Below the pieces are notes generated by a model. That model ran no database searches. It was not told the origin of the DNA and saw only the letters and a program-made list of their open reading frames with translations. Both the position numbers and the translations under genes were made by a program. A stretch of DNA of 64,000 nt, from assembly GCF_024809855.1 (NCBI RefSeq), contig NZ_JANUEM010000004.1, positions 124,001-188,000 on the forward strand, read 5' to 3'. This DNA is from Rheinheimera pacifica. Its GTDB lineage: Bacteria; Pseudomonadota; Gammaproteobacteria; Enterobacterales; Alteromonadaceae. Of the stretch, positions 9,242-17,751 are shown one piece after another (the first letter of the stretch is position 1; every line of letters begins with the position of its first letter).

Positions 9242-9675
9242 CCAACTTCTTCATACATTTTTTGGCGAAACTCACGATATCCACTCGCATATTCCCAAAT
9301 ACTAAACAAATGCGTTTTACTCGAATCCATTAGGCAGAAAATTTGGCAACTGGCATATTCACGTGATGCTTTTAAATCATTCCAAGAATAACGTTTTGTC
9401 TCAGAACCTTTGTATAGAGCTATCCCTTGATCGTCGTAAGTCATTTTCGTCTTAAGACTTCTAAGAAAACGAACCATTAAGAAGAAATACTTACCGCATA
9501 GGTAAGTGATACCAATAACAAGCGCAGCAAGAATAAAAACTGTCGATGCATCAGCATTTGAAAGTCGCTTACCTGAAATTAAAATAAATGCAATTGGCCC
9601 AGAAACATACACTGGTAACAATATGACTGCGCAAATATAAGCCAATACTCTTGTTGCTTTTGAATGCTCTACCAT
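9235..9675 (-). CDS. Cassette-encoded two-TM membrane protein of unknown function
   Basis: About 146 residues from the preferred ATG at 9675, which has AAGGA four bases upstream and lies just after the attC core at 9686. A longer in-frame ORF runs to 9765 but would be encoded by the upstream attC. The protein has two hydrophobic helices near the N terminus (LAYICAVILLPVYVSGPIAF; FILAALVIGITYLCGKYFFL). A soluble C-terminal region follows (MTYDDQGIALYKGSETKRYSW, NDLKASREY), resembling a small PH-like or bPH-type domain. The stop codon lies in the R'' of the downstream attC, as expected for a cassette. Function is not recognised. Confidence 0.7.
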   Translation of the reverse strand: MVEHSKATRVLAYICAVILLPVYVSGPIAFILISGKRLSNADASTVFILAALVIGITYLCGKYFFLMVRFLRSLKTKMTYDDQGIALYKGSETKRYSWNDLKASREYASCQIFCLMDSSKTHLFSIWEYASGYREFRQKMYEEVGI

Positions 9676-9685
9676 ACTTTCCTTG

Positions 9686-9763
9686 GTATATAACAAGCCT
9701 GTAGAGAAACCTATTAAGCGCACAGTGTTTCTACTCCGGCCTTTCTGTTTATTATTTGTTAGC
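9686..9763 (-). other. attC-like site of the IS-disrupted cassette (array 1, site 2)
   Basis: The minus strand reads GCTAACAAATAATAAACAG at one end and GTTATATACC at the other. The internal arms GTAGAAAC and GTTTCTCTAC pair except for two extra bases, like the extrahelical bases of attC hairpins. The R' end lies 11 bp before the start of the 9235-9675 gene. The cassette that owned this site is now almost entirely replaced by the insertion sequence. Confidence 0.65.
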
Positions 9764-9800
9764 AACTTTGCATGCTTTTGGCGGGAATATCAAGACTAGA

Positions 9801-11490
9801 TTCAGTTGACGCTACTCATGTAAAACCAGTGGTTTAGCAGGCCGTTTGAGGCTTAGTTAGCTCCATTATTCCGCTAACTTACCGTATCGGTTTACCTTCT
9901 CCAGATTATGCACCATGCAATACAGCTGCCACTGGCCCTGCACCTTGGTTTTGCCGCGCAAACTAAACCGGTTTAACCCTTTATTGGTGCCGATATTGCC
10001 AAACACCGGCTCTACTACCGACATCCTATGGCTGTATATCTGCTTACCAGCCTCGCTATCAACCCGCTGTTTCATCCAATCGGTGTAATTAGGTGGTGCA
10101 TTGGCTTTGAGTAAAAACGACACCTGTCGGCCGCTGCCTTTTCTATGATTGGCTGATTCTGGGTTTACCATGCATTGCTCTTTTAAATCACAACTGCGGC
10201 ACTGCAATAACTTGCCTGTAAACAACGCTCGTTGTTGGCCGTCAGGTTCCGGCCTGCTCCCCGGCTCGACAGCAACAAACCCGAGGGGCAAATACAGCTC
10301 ATTGCTATTGGGTCAAATTCAAAAGCGCTGGCTGGGATCACAACCTTTTGTCCAACCGCCTTATCCTGGTGCCGCTTGCCATACTTTTTCTTCTGGTCAC
10401 TGAATTTCGGATCCCGTTTTCTAAACTGGTTATCAGGGATGTAGCCATTGATTTGCTGTTGATACAAGTAGCTATTGTTCGCTTCATTAGCAAAACCGGT
10501 ATCAGCTGTCACGATGGTTTTACCGGCGAAGATATTCTCGCTGATGCCCATACTTTTATAACGCTGCTTTATCTTTTCCAGCATCGGTACCAACGTATGA
10601 TGTTCTTGCCCTTCACCAAAGGCTTGTGCATCCACGATGATTTGATGTTTTTTATCTACCGCCGCCACACCGTTACAGCCTTGGATCGTGCCTTTGCTGG
10701 TGGTCATTTTAGCGGATTCATTATCAGTGATATTACTTTTCACTTCCGTGCGCTTTTTGCCTTGGCTCATCCGTGGACTGGCGGTCTTTAAAAAATCACT
10801 AACCTTGTCATGCGCTTTATTCAACGTGTCGATAGATTGCTGGTGCCTTGCTTTACGTACCTCATCGGCTGACTCACGTTCATCCAACTTTTTATGTTGC
10901 TCGAGGTGGTAACGAATTTGCCGCTTTAATTTGTCCCGCTTTGCCGCCAGCTCTTTAAAAGTACCTGACCATTCCTTAGCGGCGTTAGAAGACATTTTGC
11001 AGCCGTCTATCGCGAACAGTTCATTACCTAACAGGCCCTGCTGATAGCACACCAGCAACACCTGCTCAAACAGCTGCGCGATTTGTACCGACGAGCTACT
11101 GACAAAGGCCGCTATCGTCGTAAAGTGCGGCACGGTGTCACACGACAGCGCTTTAAAAATGATATTGGTTTCGCAGCACCACTGAATTTCACGACTGGAG
11201 GTAATGTCTTTGGAGTAGGCAAACAAAATGATTTTTAACAGCACAGCCGGATCATAGGCCGGGCGGCCGTTATCCTCATTCTGATATTTACAGTGAAATA
11301 TCGACAGGTCTAGCTTGTTATCAATCAGGTAATGAATGGCGTGTTCAAAGGTGCCTGGCTGCAGTTGGTCGAGATAATTAATCACCACCATGGCACTTTG
11401 GTTGTAATCGTAAGGGATGTATTTAGGCATTCGGCGTTGTCCACTTTTTAATCAGACAACGCTATTTGATCACAAACTTGATCAACTGAA
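9801..11490 (-). mobile_element. IS1182-like insertion sequence, about 1.7 kb
   Basis: A single transposase frame is bounded by the inverted sequence TTCAGTTGA at 9801-9809 and its complement TCAACTGAA at 11482-11490. Flanking bases extend the match imperfectly, so the ends are approximate, and I could not identify a clear target duplication. Size fits IS1182-family elements. It lies inside a cassette: 37 bp of former cassette separate its left end from the attC at 9686-9763, and 15 bp separate its right end from the attC at 11506. Confidence 0.7.
9866..11430 (-). pseudogene. IS1182-family transposase, frameshifted
   Basis: The N-terminal part is encoded at 10183-11430 (MPKYIPYDYNQSAMVVINYL; HYLIDNKLDLSIF; FAIDGCKMSSNAAKEWSG; IVTADTGFANEANNSY). 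The C-terminal part lies in another frame at 9866-10291 (LLQCRSCDLKEQC; SHRMSVVEPVFGNIGTNKG). The catalytic Asp residues (AIDG, TADTGF) and Glu (VEPVFG) of the DDE fold are all visible but split between the frames. The break lies near 10280-10295, around the codons for CPSG in the first frame and PLGF in the second. A one-base indel in a short C run would explain it. Programmed frameshifting is not usual for this family, so the gene is probably inactive unless the base is a sequencing error. Confidence 0.85.
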
Positions 11491-11505
11491 AAGAGGTTTT
11501 TCTAC

Positions 11506-11565
11506 AGCCTCAACGTTGGCGTTAAGCCGCGCCTTTAGGCGTCGGCTTGAACGACTTGTTAGCCA
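11506..11565 (-). other. attC-like site (array 1, site 3)
   Basis: On the minus strand this runs from GGCTAAC through AAGTCGTTCAAGCCGACGCC and a short loop to GCGGCTTAACGCCAACGTTGAGGC. The arms AAGCCGACGCC and GGCGCGGCTT pair around a small loop, a layout very like short attC sites of mobile integrons. The end of the adjacent ORF is encoded by this site. Confidence 0.85.
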
Positions 11566-12907
11566 TTCCTACTATTTCTCGGAAAAAACCATTAAATAGA
11601 TATGGTTTTTTAAATGTATGCTCCAAAATTGTATTTAGAACTAAAACATTTCCTTCAGCTATTAAGGGTATTTCTGAGTTGTCAATTTTGAACGTCTTAA
11701 TTCTTTTTCTGGCGCTGCCCTTTTGTGTGAAATCCCTTTGTCTTTTATCGAACTCATCATATGAATAAAAAATATATTCATGATCCATGTGAGACAAAAA
11801 TACTTCACCATCCCGCATAAAATACTCAATATGAATTAACTGGGTCACAGCGCAGTCATCAAGTACCTCAGGGCTATCTAGAACTTCTTCGAAATATATC
11901 TCATTCTGATCTATAAAATACCATGCACTGTCGTTGTTTCTGTCGAAGAAACGACCTGCTGACTGGTGAGGTGGAAATATATTCTTGGCGTCATCCTCTT
12001 TGAAGACCTCTTTTGTTGCCTGATGATCTCTCGTATCGCAAAGAAAGTCAGCTAAACACAAAGGCGATTTTGACTGTTCATTTCCCAAAAGAATGAAATA
12101 TTTCTCTGCGGTCTGGAAGACGACTTCGCACTCCACAAGAAAAGATATGCTCTTTATTGCCTTACTGCTCATAAGATGGGCGAAAACTCCAAGAATGATC
12201 TGCGAGATATCAATTAGAAATTGAGAATTATTTTTCTTGTCAAATATGCGGCTCGGCAAACCTGAAATTATCTGTTCCGACTCATCTATGGAAAGCAAGT
12301 CATACTTTAAAAACTGCCTATCTGATTCTTTTAAATCAACATCAAATGATTTGTAGTATTTATATATCTTGCTTTCTGTTTTTGTTGGTACGCTGTATTT
12401 TTCTGAATTTGAAATTTCAAACTTAAATCTATCAAAAAGAATTTTTAGACAGAAAACATAAAAGTAATTTTCTTTTGTTTGATAGGTGGCATTTTGATTG
12501 GCCGGCAGAGTTCTTGACACCACTTCGTCAAATATGGAGTTTGCTTCCATTTCTAGCGATGCCATGGATAATTTTGATAGTTTATTTTCATTGTGGCTTA
12601 TCTGTGTTTCATAAAAAGCCACAGGGAATTCTTCTAATTTCTTGTACAGAAAATCTATATCACTTTTTATTGCTTCTTTCTGAGCCTCTAGAATCGCGTC
12701 ATTAATTCCATTTCCTGCTCTTAGATCGACTACGAATTTAGGGATTATTTCATTGAATAAATCTTCATTATTTTCTAAGTATTTCTCTGTCAGGATGGGG
12801 AAGCTTCCTGATTTGGAGAAATCTCCCCCGAATGTTTTTTTGAGGGAATTATTTTCTTCTTCTTTCAAAGACCTAAAAAAATCTAGTAAATACGAATAAG
12901 AATTCAT
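11522..12907 (-). CDS. Cassette-encoded protein of unknown function, 461 residues
   Basis: A large soluble protein with no recognised domain. The sequence is rich in Lys, Glu, Phe and Ser and AT-rich in codon use, unlike the core genes around the array. Notable stretches are FPVAFYETQISHNENK, FAHLMSSKAIKSISFLVECE and the aromatic C-terminal region YIFYSYDEFDKRQRDF. There is no signal peptide or clear membrane helix. The last 13 codons (ANKSFKPTPKGAA) are encoded by the attC at 11506-11565, so the natural tail is read-through of the recombination site. It lies between two attC sites and is a complete cassette. A host-defence role cannot be excluded or supported. Confidence 0.75.
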   Translation of the reverse strand: MNSYSYLLDFFRSLKEEENNSLKKTFGGDFSKSGSFPILTEKYLENNEDLFNEIIPKFVVDLRAGNGINDAILEAQKEAIKSDIDFLYKKLEEFPVAFYETQISHNENKLSKLSMASLEMEANSIFDEVVSRTLPANQNATYQTKENYFYVFCLKILFDRFKFEISNSEKYSVPTKTESKIYKYYKSFDVDLKESDRQFLKYDLLSIDESEQIISGLPSRIFDKKNNSQFLIDISQIILGVFAHLMSSKAIKSISFLVECEVVFQTAEKYFILLGNEQSKSPLCLADFLCDTRDHQATKEVFKEDDAKNIFPPHQSAGRFFDRNNDSAWYFIDQNEIYFEEVLDSPEVLDDCAVTQLIHIEYFMRDGEVFLSHMDHEYIFYSYDEFDKRQRDFTQKGSARKRIKTFKIDNSEIPLIAEGNVLVLNTILEHTFKKPYLFNGFFREIVGMANKSFKPTPKGAA

Positions 12908-12932
12908 TTTTCAGACGCCTGATTGGCTTATA

Positions 12933-12980
12933 GGCTAACGCAGCATTCACCCGCTTGTCCGGTGCAATGCTTTGTTAGCC
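12933..12980 (-). other. attC-like site (array 1, site 4)
   Basis: The minus strand reads GGCTAACAAAGCATTGCACC, then GGACAAGCGGGTG, then AATGCTGCGTTAGCC. The outer arms GGCTAAC/GTTAGCC and inner arms AGCATT/AATGCT pair. At about 48 bp it is a compact attC. The ORF to its right ends inside it with the residues NKALHRTSG. Confidence 0.8.
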
Positions 12981-13777
12981 TTTTTTAGCATCTCATCGTC
13001 ACGAATCGCTGTTATTTTTTTACTAAACTCTATCGCATGATTCATTGCTTCCTTTGCCAAATCAGCACCTGTTGCAATACTTTTCAAATGATTTGATATT
13101 CGAAACTGAAGGAAATTTAGGAGAATTTGGACAGACCATTTCTCATTTTGAAAGCGCTGATATTCGTCATCAGGCAAACCTGTACTTAGTATCCTGACTA
13201 AGCCTTCATCACTTCTCCAGTCGTGATCTGGAACATTCCCAGTGCAACACTTGTTCAAGTAAAAGCAGAGGCGAGCTACTGTAGCGGTATAAATACCAAA
13301 CAACTGGTAAGTTATGTCATCCATAAAGGGTCTTAAGTTATCTAGCTGTTTGGGCATGAGCTCACTAATAGCACCGAGATCTGTACCATTCTCGAAACCT
13401 TTAAACTTTGGGTTGCTACAGAATTCGCCGTACTCTTTTTGAACAAGAATATCTAACCAAATTATTTCAGGAGGTGACTTCTCTCTAAATTCAACAAACG
13501 TCTTCCATACATCAGCTATAGCCTGAACTCGCTTTTCAGCGAAAGCTTTTTTAGTTTCAAAGTATGTTGCATTAGTTAATGAAAGTGAACTTTGAAAGTT
13601 CTGGGTAGCAGCTCTTAATGCGTCTAGCTCTTGCGAGTATTTGAATTTATCTTGCTCTAAAATTCTATTTGCCCAAACTTTACCCAGCCACGAGCTTAAA
13701 CCAAAAATAATTAGGGCAGCCCCACCAACCGCTCCCAAGGCTGCGGTAATTATTTGAAAAGTATCTGTCCAAGTCAT
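12947..13777 (-). CDS. Cassette-encoded single-TM protein with coiled coil, unknown function
   Basis: A 276-residue protein. Residues about 7-30 form one membrane helix (IITAALGAVGGAALIIFGLS), followed by a charged helical stretch (LEQDKFKYSQELDALRAATQ) that may be a coiled coil. The rest is soluble and alpha-helical in character (VQAIADVWKTFVEFREK). The last residues NKALHRTSG come from the attC at 12933-12980. The start ATG lies 15 bp after the half-site at 13792-13798. No family is recognised with confidence, though proteins of this layout occur in other cassette arrays. Confidence 0.72.
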   Translation of the reverse strand: MTWTDTFQIITAALGAVGGAALIIFGLSSWLGKVWANRILEQDKFKYSQELDALRAATQNFQSSLSLTNATYFETKKAFAEKRVQAIADVWKTFVEFREKSPPEIIWLDILVQKEYGEFCSNPKFKGFENGTDLGAISELMPKQLDNLRPFMDDITYQLFGIYTATVARLCFYLNKCCTGNVPDHDWRSDEGLVRILSTGLPDDEYQRFQNEKWSVQILLNFLQFRISNHLKSIATGADLAKEAMNHAIEFSKKITAIRDDEMLKKANKALHRTSG

Positions 13778-13791
13778 ACTTTCTTCCTAAT

Positions 13792-13798
13792 GGCTAAC
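13792..13798 (-). other. Lone attC/attI-type half-site at the 5' end of array 1
   Basis: The + strand GGCTAAC (GTTAGCC on the minus strand) lies 15 bp before the first cassette start, where the core of an attI or attC is expected. No second arm is recognisable within 100 bp, so the partner may have been deleted together with the integrase. Confidence 0.45.
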
Positions 13799-14171
13799 AT
13801 TTTATTCTTGAGCATGCTCGTCCCCTCAATTCCTATAGTGAAAACATAAATTGATAATTCACTGAAAAACAACTACAAATATTAAACTTGTATTTTCACC
13901 TTCCAGGAAAACGAGCATGTATTATATTTCGGAGGCCGTGCGTTATATTTCTAAGCCTCACTGCCATAAGTACCTAATCTATAGCATGTAAATAAAGACG
14001 GCAATTAGCTTATGCGCAATGTTAACGGGATATCTGACCTGAAATGCCTGATATTTCAAATAGCACTGTATATAACAACACAAAACATCACTTTCACTTA
14101 AGCTATTTAATAGCACTGAAAGCAGAGCCTATAGTCCGCTTTTGAAACACCCCTGCCGCTTTAGCCGCTAT
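13799..14171. other. Non-coding stretch beyond array 1
   Basis: No ORF with a plausible ribosome site is visible in these 373 bp, which are AT-rich. A 10-bp palindrome GAGCATGCTC is near 13814, and the direct repeat AATAGCACTG occurs near 14055 and 14110. The stretch may be debris left where the integron platform ended. Confidence 0.5.
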
Positions 14172-14513
14172 TCACCCAACCGGATAAAACCAGGCATTTA
14201 TTATCAAGCCATCTTGCACGTCGTACACCACTACTACCTCATACGGCTGTTCCGCTATGCCGTATACTTTTTCATGGTCGATAACCTTATTACCCACCAC
14301 CATGCGCTGCAGCACCTCGGCGCGCAGCGCGGCTATGGTAAAGCGTTCGGCTTTGTAAAATGCTTCCAGCGCAGCGCGGCCTTTTAAGGAAGGTGCGGTG
14401 GCTGGCATACGGTAAATGGCAATGTCCGGGTGATAACAAGCGACAAAAGCAGCGAGATCTTTAGCGTTGTAGGCGTCCAACTGGCGTTGTACCGGGGCTG
14501 TGTTGTCAATCAT
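14172..14513 (-). CDS. SnoaL-like / NTF2-fold protein
   Basis: A 113-residue protein of the cone-shaped NTF2/SnoaL fold. The pattern QLDAYNAKDLAAFVACYHPD, then IAIYRMP, then LKGRAALEAFYK is typical of the nuclear transport factor 2 family, including SnoaL-like ketosteroid-isomerase relatives. These proteins bind or isomerise small molecules. No catalytic residue set can be fixed from sequence alone. Its start overlaps the end of the antitoxin-like gene upstream by 8 bp, so the two are probably translated from one message. Confidence 0.78.
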   Translation of the reverse strand: MIDNTAPVQRQLDAYNAKDLAAFVACYHPDIAIYRMPATAPSLKGRAALEAFYKAERFTIAALRAEVLQRMVVGNKVIDHEKVYGIAEQPYEVVVVYDVQDGLIINAWFYPVG

Positions 14514-14718
14514 GTTGTTTAAACTCTATGCTAAAACGGCGCTTGGGTATCGGCATATCTGGTGTTGTACCGCCGAGTGCCGCTAGTCTGCGGCCTGCCT
14601 GCACGCGAATATAGGTTTTAATCGCTTCACGAAATAGCCCGGCTTTGTCTGTACCCGGCTCAGCCAAAGCCAGCGCTTGCTGATATAACTCATCGTCAAT
14701 GGTTACTGTGGTACGCAT
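14506..14718 (-). CDS. Orphan VapB-type antitoxin (ribbon-helix-helix)
   Basis: A 70-residue protein starting MRTTVTIDDELYQQALALAE, the usual opening of VapB antitoxins with a ribbon-helix-helix DNA-binding fold. TDKAGLFREAIKTYIRVQAG fits the second helix. The start at 14718 has GGAGG four bases upstream, whereas a longer in-frame ORF to 14775 has no such site. VapB is normally followed by a PIN-domain VapC toxin. Here the next gene, overlapping by 8 bp, is SnoaL-like, so no cognate toxin is present. Confidence 0.78.
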   Translation of the reverse strand: MRTTVTIDDELYQQALALAEPGTDKAGLFREAIKTYIRVQAGRRLAALGGTTPDMPIPKRRFSIEFKQHD

Positions 14719-14806
14719 ATTGCCTCCAGCATCAGATAAAACATAAGCTTGCATCAAAATTAGTATCTTCACCAACTACACTGTGTTATTTAGCCGCGTA
14801 GCAGCC

Positions 14807-15265
14807 TTATTCCAGCGTTTTGCACATAAACATACTATTCGGGTCGTCGGGGTAATCGGCGAAGCGGCCGCAGTAGGTAAAGCCAGCGCTTTGGTACAAG
14901 GTGCGGGCTGGCAGGAAAAAGTCCATTGAGCCGGTTTCCAGATAAAGCTGTTTAATACCGCTTTGGCTGGCCTCTGTTAGCAAAAACTGCAGTAAAGCGC
15001 GGCCTATGCCCTGCCCCCGCGCTTCGGGTGCGGTGCGCATAGATTTTATTTCAGCCATATCGCTGCTGTGTTGTTTAAGAGCGACACAACCCAGTAACAC
15101 CTCGCCTTGCCAGGCGCCCCAAAAACGGATGCCGGGTGCTTTTAGTTTGCTGATATCCAGCGCATGCACACTCTCTGGCGGCGAGGTGGCGTACATATCG
15201 TCTAAATGGCCCTGTAATAACTGTATAACTGCCGGTGAATCCAGCCTGCCCGGAATAATTTTCAT
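14807..15265 (-). CDS. GNAT family N-acetyltransferase
   Basis: A predicted acetyl-CoA-dependent acetyltransferase of 152 residues. Motif A for acetyl-CoA is present as MRTAPEARGQGIGRALLQFL (R-G-Q-G-I-G). The C-terminal LYLETGSMDFFLPARTLYQS, then GFTYCGRFADY, is the usual motif B. It resembles YafP/PanZ-like or elaA-like small GNATs, but the substrate is unknown. It is a separate minus-strand gene 89 bp upstream of the antitoxin. The start ATG has only a weak ribosome site. Confidence 0.88.
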   Translation of the reverse strand: MKIIPGRLDSPAVIQLLQGHLDDMYATSPPESVHALDISKLKAPGIRFWGAWQGEVLLGCVALKQHSSDMAEIKSMRTAPEARGQGIGRALLQFLLTEASQSGIKQLYLETGSMDFFLPARTLYQSAGFTYCGRFADYPDDPNSMFMCKTLE

Positions 15266-15557
15266 TGTTAATCTACCTGAGAATAGCGATATAAAGCTTT
15301 AGCGCCGCTGCAAGCCCTTTTAGCGGCTAATAGCTGGCAGTTGATACTAAACAACTGATACTAAGCAAACGTTAGTGCGCACTGCAACATTAACTGGCAG
15401 CTAACTGGTATAAATAAACTGGCTTGCAGCGGCTGTATGGCTGCTTTGACAGCGTGGATAAAAAATTAGCCACCGTGCACATTTTTTTTCCTGCAAAACG
15501 TTTTGAAATCCTGTATATTACCGCACTATTTTCAAACCCTAGCTTATTGAGATTACT

Positions 15558-17657
15558 ATGTCAGCAGATTTATCCTTATATAGAAACATTGGTATCTTCG
15601 CCCACGTTGATGCCGGCAAAACCACTACTACCGAGCGTATCCTGAAACTGACCGGTAAGATCCATAAGTTAGGTGAAGTTCACGAAGGTGAATCTACTAC
15701 CGACTTTATGGAACAGGAAGCCGAGCGTGGTATTACTATCCAGTCAGCAGCGGTAAGCTGTTTCTGGAAAGGTCACCGCTTTAACGTTATCGATACACCT
15801 GGCCACGTTGACTTCACCGTTGAAGTTTACCGTTCACTGAAAGTATTAGACGGCGGTATCGGTGTATTCTGTGGTTCTGGTGGTGTTGAGCCGCAATCAG
15901 AAACCAACTGGCGCTATGCTAACGACGCTGAAGTATCACGTCTGATCTTCGTTAACAAGCTGGACCGTATCGGTGCTGACTTTATCCGCGTTACTGAACA
16001 GGTTAAAAAAGTACTGGGTGCTAACCCGCTGATCATGGTGTTACCAATCGGCCGTGAAGACACGTTCAAAGGTGTGGTAGACCTGTTAACGCAAAAAGCC
16101 TATGTGTGGGATGATTCTGGCTTACCAGAAAACTACACTGTTACCGATATCCCTGCCGATATGGCCGATGACGTTGAAATGTACCGTCAGCAACTGATCG
16201 AAACTGCAGTTGAACAAGACGACGACCTGCTGATGGCGTACATGGAAGGTGAAGAGCCTTCAATCGAAGATATCAAGCGTTGTATCCGCAAAGGTACCCG
16301 TGACCTGGCATTCTTCCCAACATTCTGTGGTTCTGCCTTTAAAAACAAAGGTATGCAGTTAGTTCTGGATGCGGTTGTTGATTATCTGCCAAGCCCGACT
16401 GAAGTTATTCCTCAGCCACTGACTGACGAAGAAGGTAACGAAACCGGCCAGAGCGCTATCGTTTCTGCTGATGAGCCATTCCGCGCGTTAGCATTCAAAA
16501 TCATGGATGACCGTTTCGGCGCCCTGACCTTTATCCGTATCTATTCTGGTGTACTGAACAAGGGTGACACCATCCTGAACTCGTTCACCGGCAAAACCGA
16601 GCGTATCGGCCGTATGGTTGAAATGCACGCGAATGACCGTACCGACCTGACTACCGCTCAGGCTGGTGACATCATCGCGCTGGTTGGCTTGAAAAACAAC
16701 ACCCAGACTGGTCACACTCTGTGTGATCCGAAAAACCCATGTACATTAGAACCAATGGTATTCCCGGAGCCGGTAATCTCTATCTCTGTTACGCCTAAAG
16801 ATAAAGGCTCAGTAGAGAAAATGAGTATCGCTATCGGTAAAATGGTTGCTGAAGATCCAACTTTCCGTGTTGAAACCGATCCGGACTCAGGTGAAACCAT
16901 CCTGAAAGGTATGGGTGAATTGCACCTGGATATCAAAGTAGACATCTTAAAACGTACTTACGGTGTTGAATTAGTTGTAGGCCAGCCACAGGTTGCTTAC
17001 CGCGAAACTATTACCCGTGAAGTTGAAGACAGCTACACCCACAAGAAGCAATCTGGTGGTTCTGGTCAGTACGGTAAAATCGACTACCGCATTCGTCCGG
17101 GCGAGCAAAACTCAGGCTTCAAGTTCACCTCTACCGTTGTTGGTGGTAGCGTACCAAAAGAGTTTATGCCTGCTATCGAGAAAGGCTTCGAGTCTATGAT
17201 GTCAACCGGTACTCTGGCTGGCTTCCCGGTATTAGACGTAGAAGTTGAAGTATTCGACGGTGGTTTCCACGCTGTTGACTCATCAGCTATCGCGTTCGAA
17301 ATCGCTGCTAAAGGCGCGTTCCGTCAAACTATGCCAAAAGCTGGCGCACAGCTGCTTGAGCCAATCATGAAAGTTGACGTGTTTACACCAGAAGATCACG
17401 TAGGTGATGTTATCGGTGACTTAAACCGTCGTCGCGGCATGATCTCTGGCCAGGAAGCCGGTGTAACAGGCGTTCGTATTAAAGGTGATGTACCACTGTC
17501 TGAGATGTTTGGTTATATCTCTACACTGCGTACTATGACTTCTGGCCGTGGTCAGTTCTCTATGGAGTTCTCGCACTATTCACCGTGCCCGACTAACGTA
17601 GCAGATGCTGTTATCGCCAAAGAAAAAGAAAAGAAAGCTGCTGCTTCTAAAAACTAA
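15558..17657 (+). CDS. fusA: Elongation factor G, second copy type (EF-G 2)
   Basis: Ribosomal translocase GTPase of 699 residues. The G motifs are in order: [12 protein letters not shown] (G1), RGITI (switch), DTPGHVDF (G3), NKLDRIGAD (G4), GSAFKNKG (G5). Domains II to V follow to [20 protein letters not shown]. Its codon use is strongly biased, as for a highly expressed gene. It is not in a str operon: there is no rpsL, rpsG or tuf next to it, and it has its own terminator. It is therefore likely the extra EF-G found in many marine gammaproteobacteria, although it could be the only copy, which this window cannot show. Confidence 0.93.
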   Translation: MSADLSLYRNIGIFAHVDAGKTTTTERILKLTGKIHKLGEVHEGESTTDFMEQEAERGITIQSAAVSCFWKGHRFNVIDTPGHVDFTVEVYRSLKVLDGGIGVFCGSGGVEPQSETNWRYANDAEVSRLIFVNKLDRIGADFIRVTEQVKKVLGANPLIMVLPIGREDTFKGVVDLLTQKAYVWDDSGLPENYTVTDIPADMADDVEMYRQQLIETAVEQDDDLLMAYMEGEEPSIEDIKRCIRKGTRDLAFFPTFCGSAFKNKGMQLVLDAVVDYLPSPTEVIPQPLTDEEGNETGQSAIVSADEPFRALAFKIMDDRFGALTFIRIYSGVLNKGDTILNSFTGKTERIGRMVEMHANDRTDLTTAQAGDIIALVGLKNNTQTGHTLCDPKNPCTLEPMVFPEPVISISVTPKDKGSVEKMSIAIGKMVAEDPTFRVETDPDSGETILKGMGELHLDIKVDILKRTYGVELVVGQPQVAYRETITREVEDSYTHKKQSGGSGQYGKIDYRIRPGEQNSGFKFTSTVVGGSVPKEFMPAIEKGFESMMSTGTLAGFPVLDVEVEVFDGGFHAVDSSAIAFEIAAKGAFRQTMPKAGAQLLEPIMKVDVFTPEDHVGDVIGDLNRRRGMISGQEAGVTGVRIKGDVPLSEMFGYISTLRTMTSGRGQFSMEFSHYSPCPTNVADAVIAKEKEKKAAASKN

Positions 17658-17676
17658 GCAGTAAGCAGGTTGTAAA

Positions 17677-17709
17677 AAGCCCCGCGGTGCAAACCAGCGG
17701 GGCTTTTTT
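17677..17709 (+). terminator. Rho-independent terminator of the EF-G gene
   Basis: A stem of AAGCCCCGC and GCGGGGCTT around an 11-nt loop is followed by a T run, 19 bp after the EF-G stop. The stem and most of the loop recur at 24168-24202. Confidence 0.92.
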
Positions 17710-17751
17710 ATTGGCGCTATCAGCTTAATTAAAAGCTAAGTTGGTAATTTG

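Larger units (their letters stand above)
8497..13798 (-). mobile_element. Gene-cassette array 1 (integrase-less integron fragment), IS-interrupted
   Basis: A run of minus-strand genes separated by attC-like sites at 9160-9241, 9686-9763, 11506-11565 and 12933-12980, with a lone half-site at 13792-13798. Gene stops lie inside or next to the R'' ends of the sites, and starts lie just after the R' ends, as in integron cassettes. No tyrosine recombinase gene is present nearby, so this is a cluster of attC sites lacking an integrase. An IS1182-like element occupies most of one cassette. Genes here are more AT-rich than the flanking core genes. The left limit is set at the VOC fossil and is uncertain. 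Confidence 0.75.

Noticed and set aside
10183-10291. Programmed frameshift in the transposase
   Set aside because: IS1182-type elements normally encode one unbroken transposase and no typical slippery heptamer with a downstream structure is evident. An indel is more likely.
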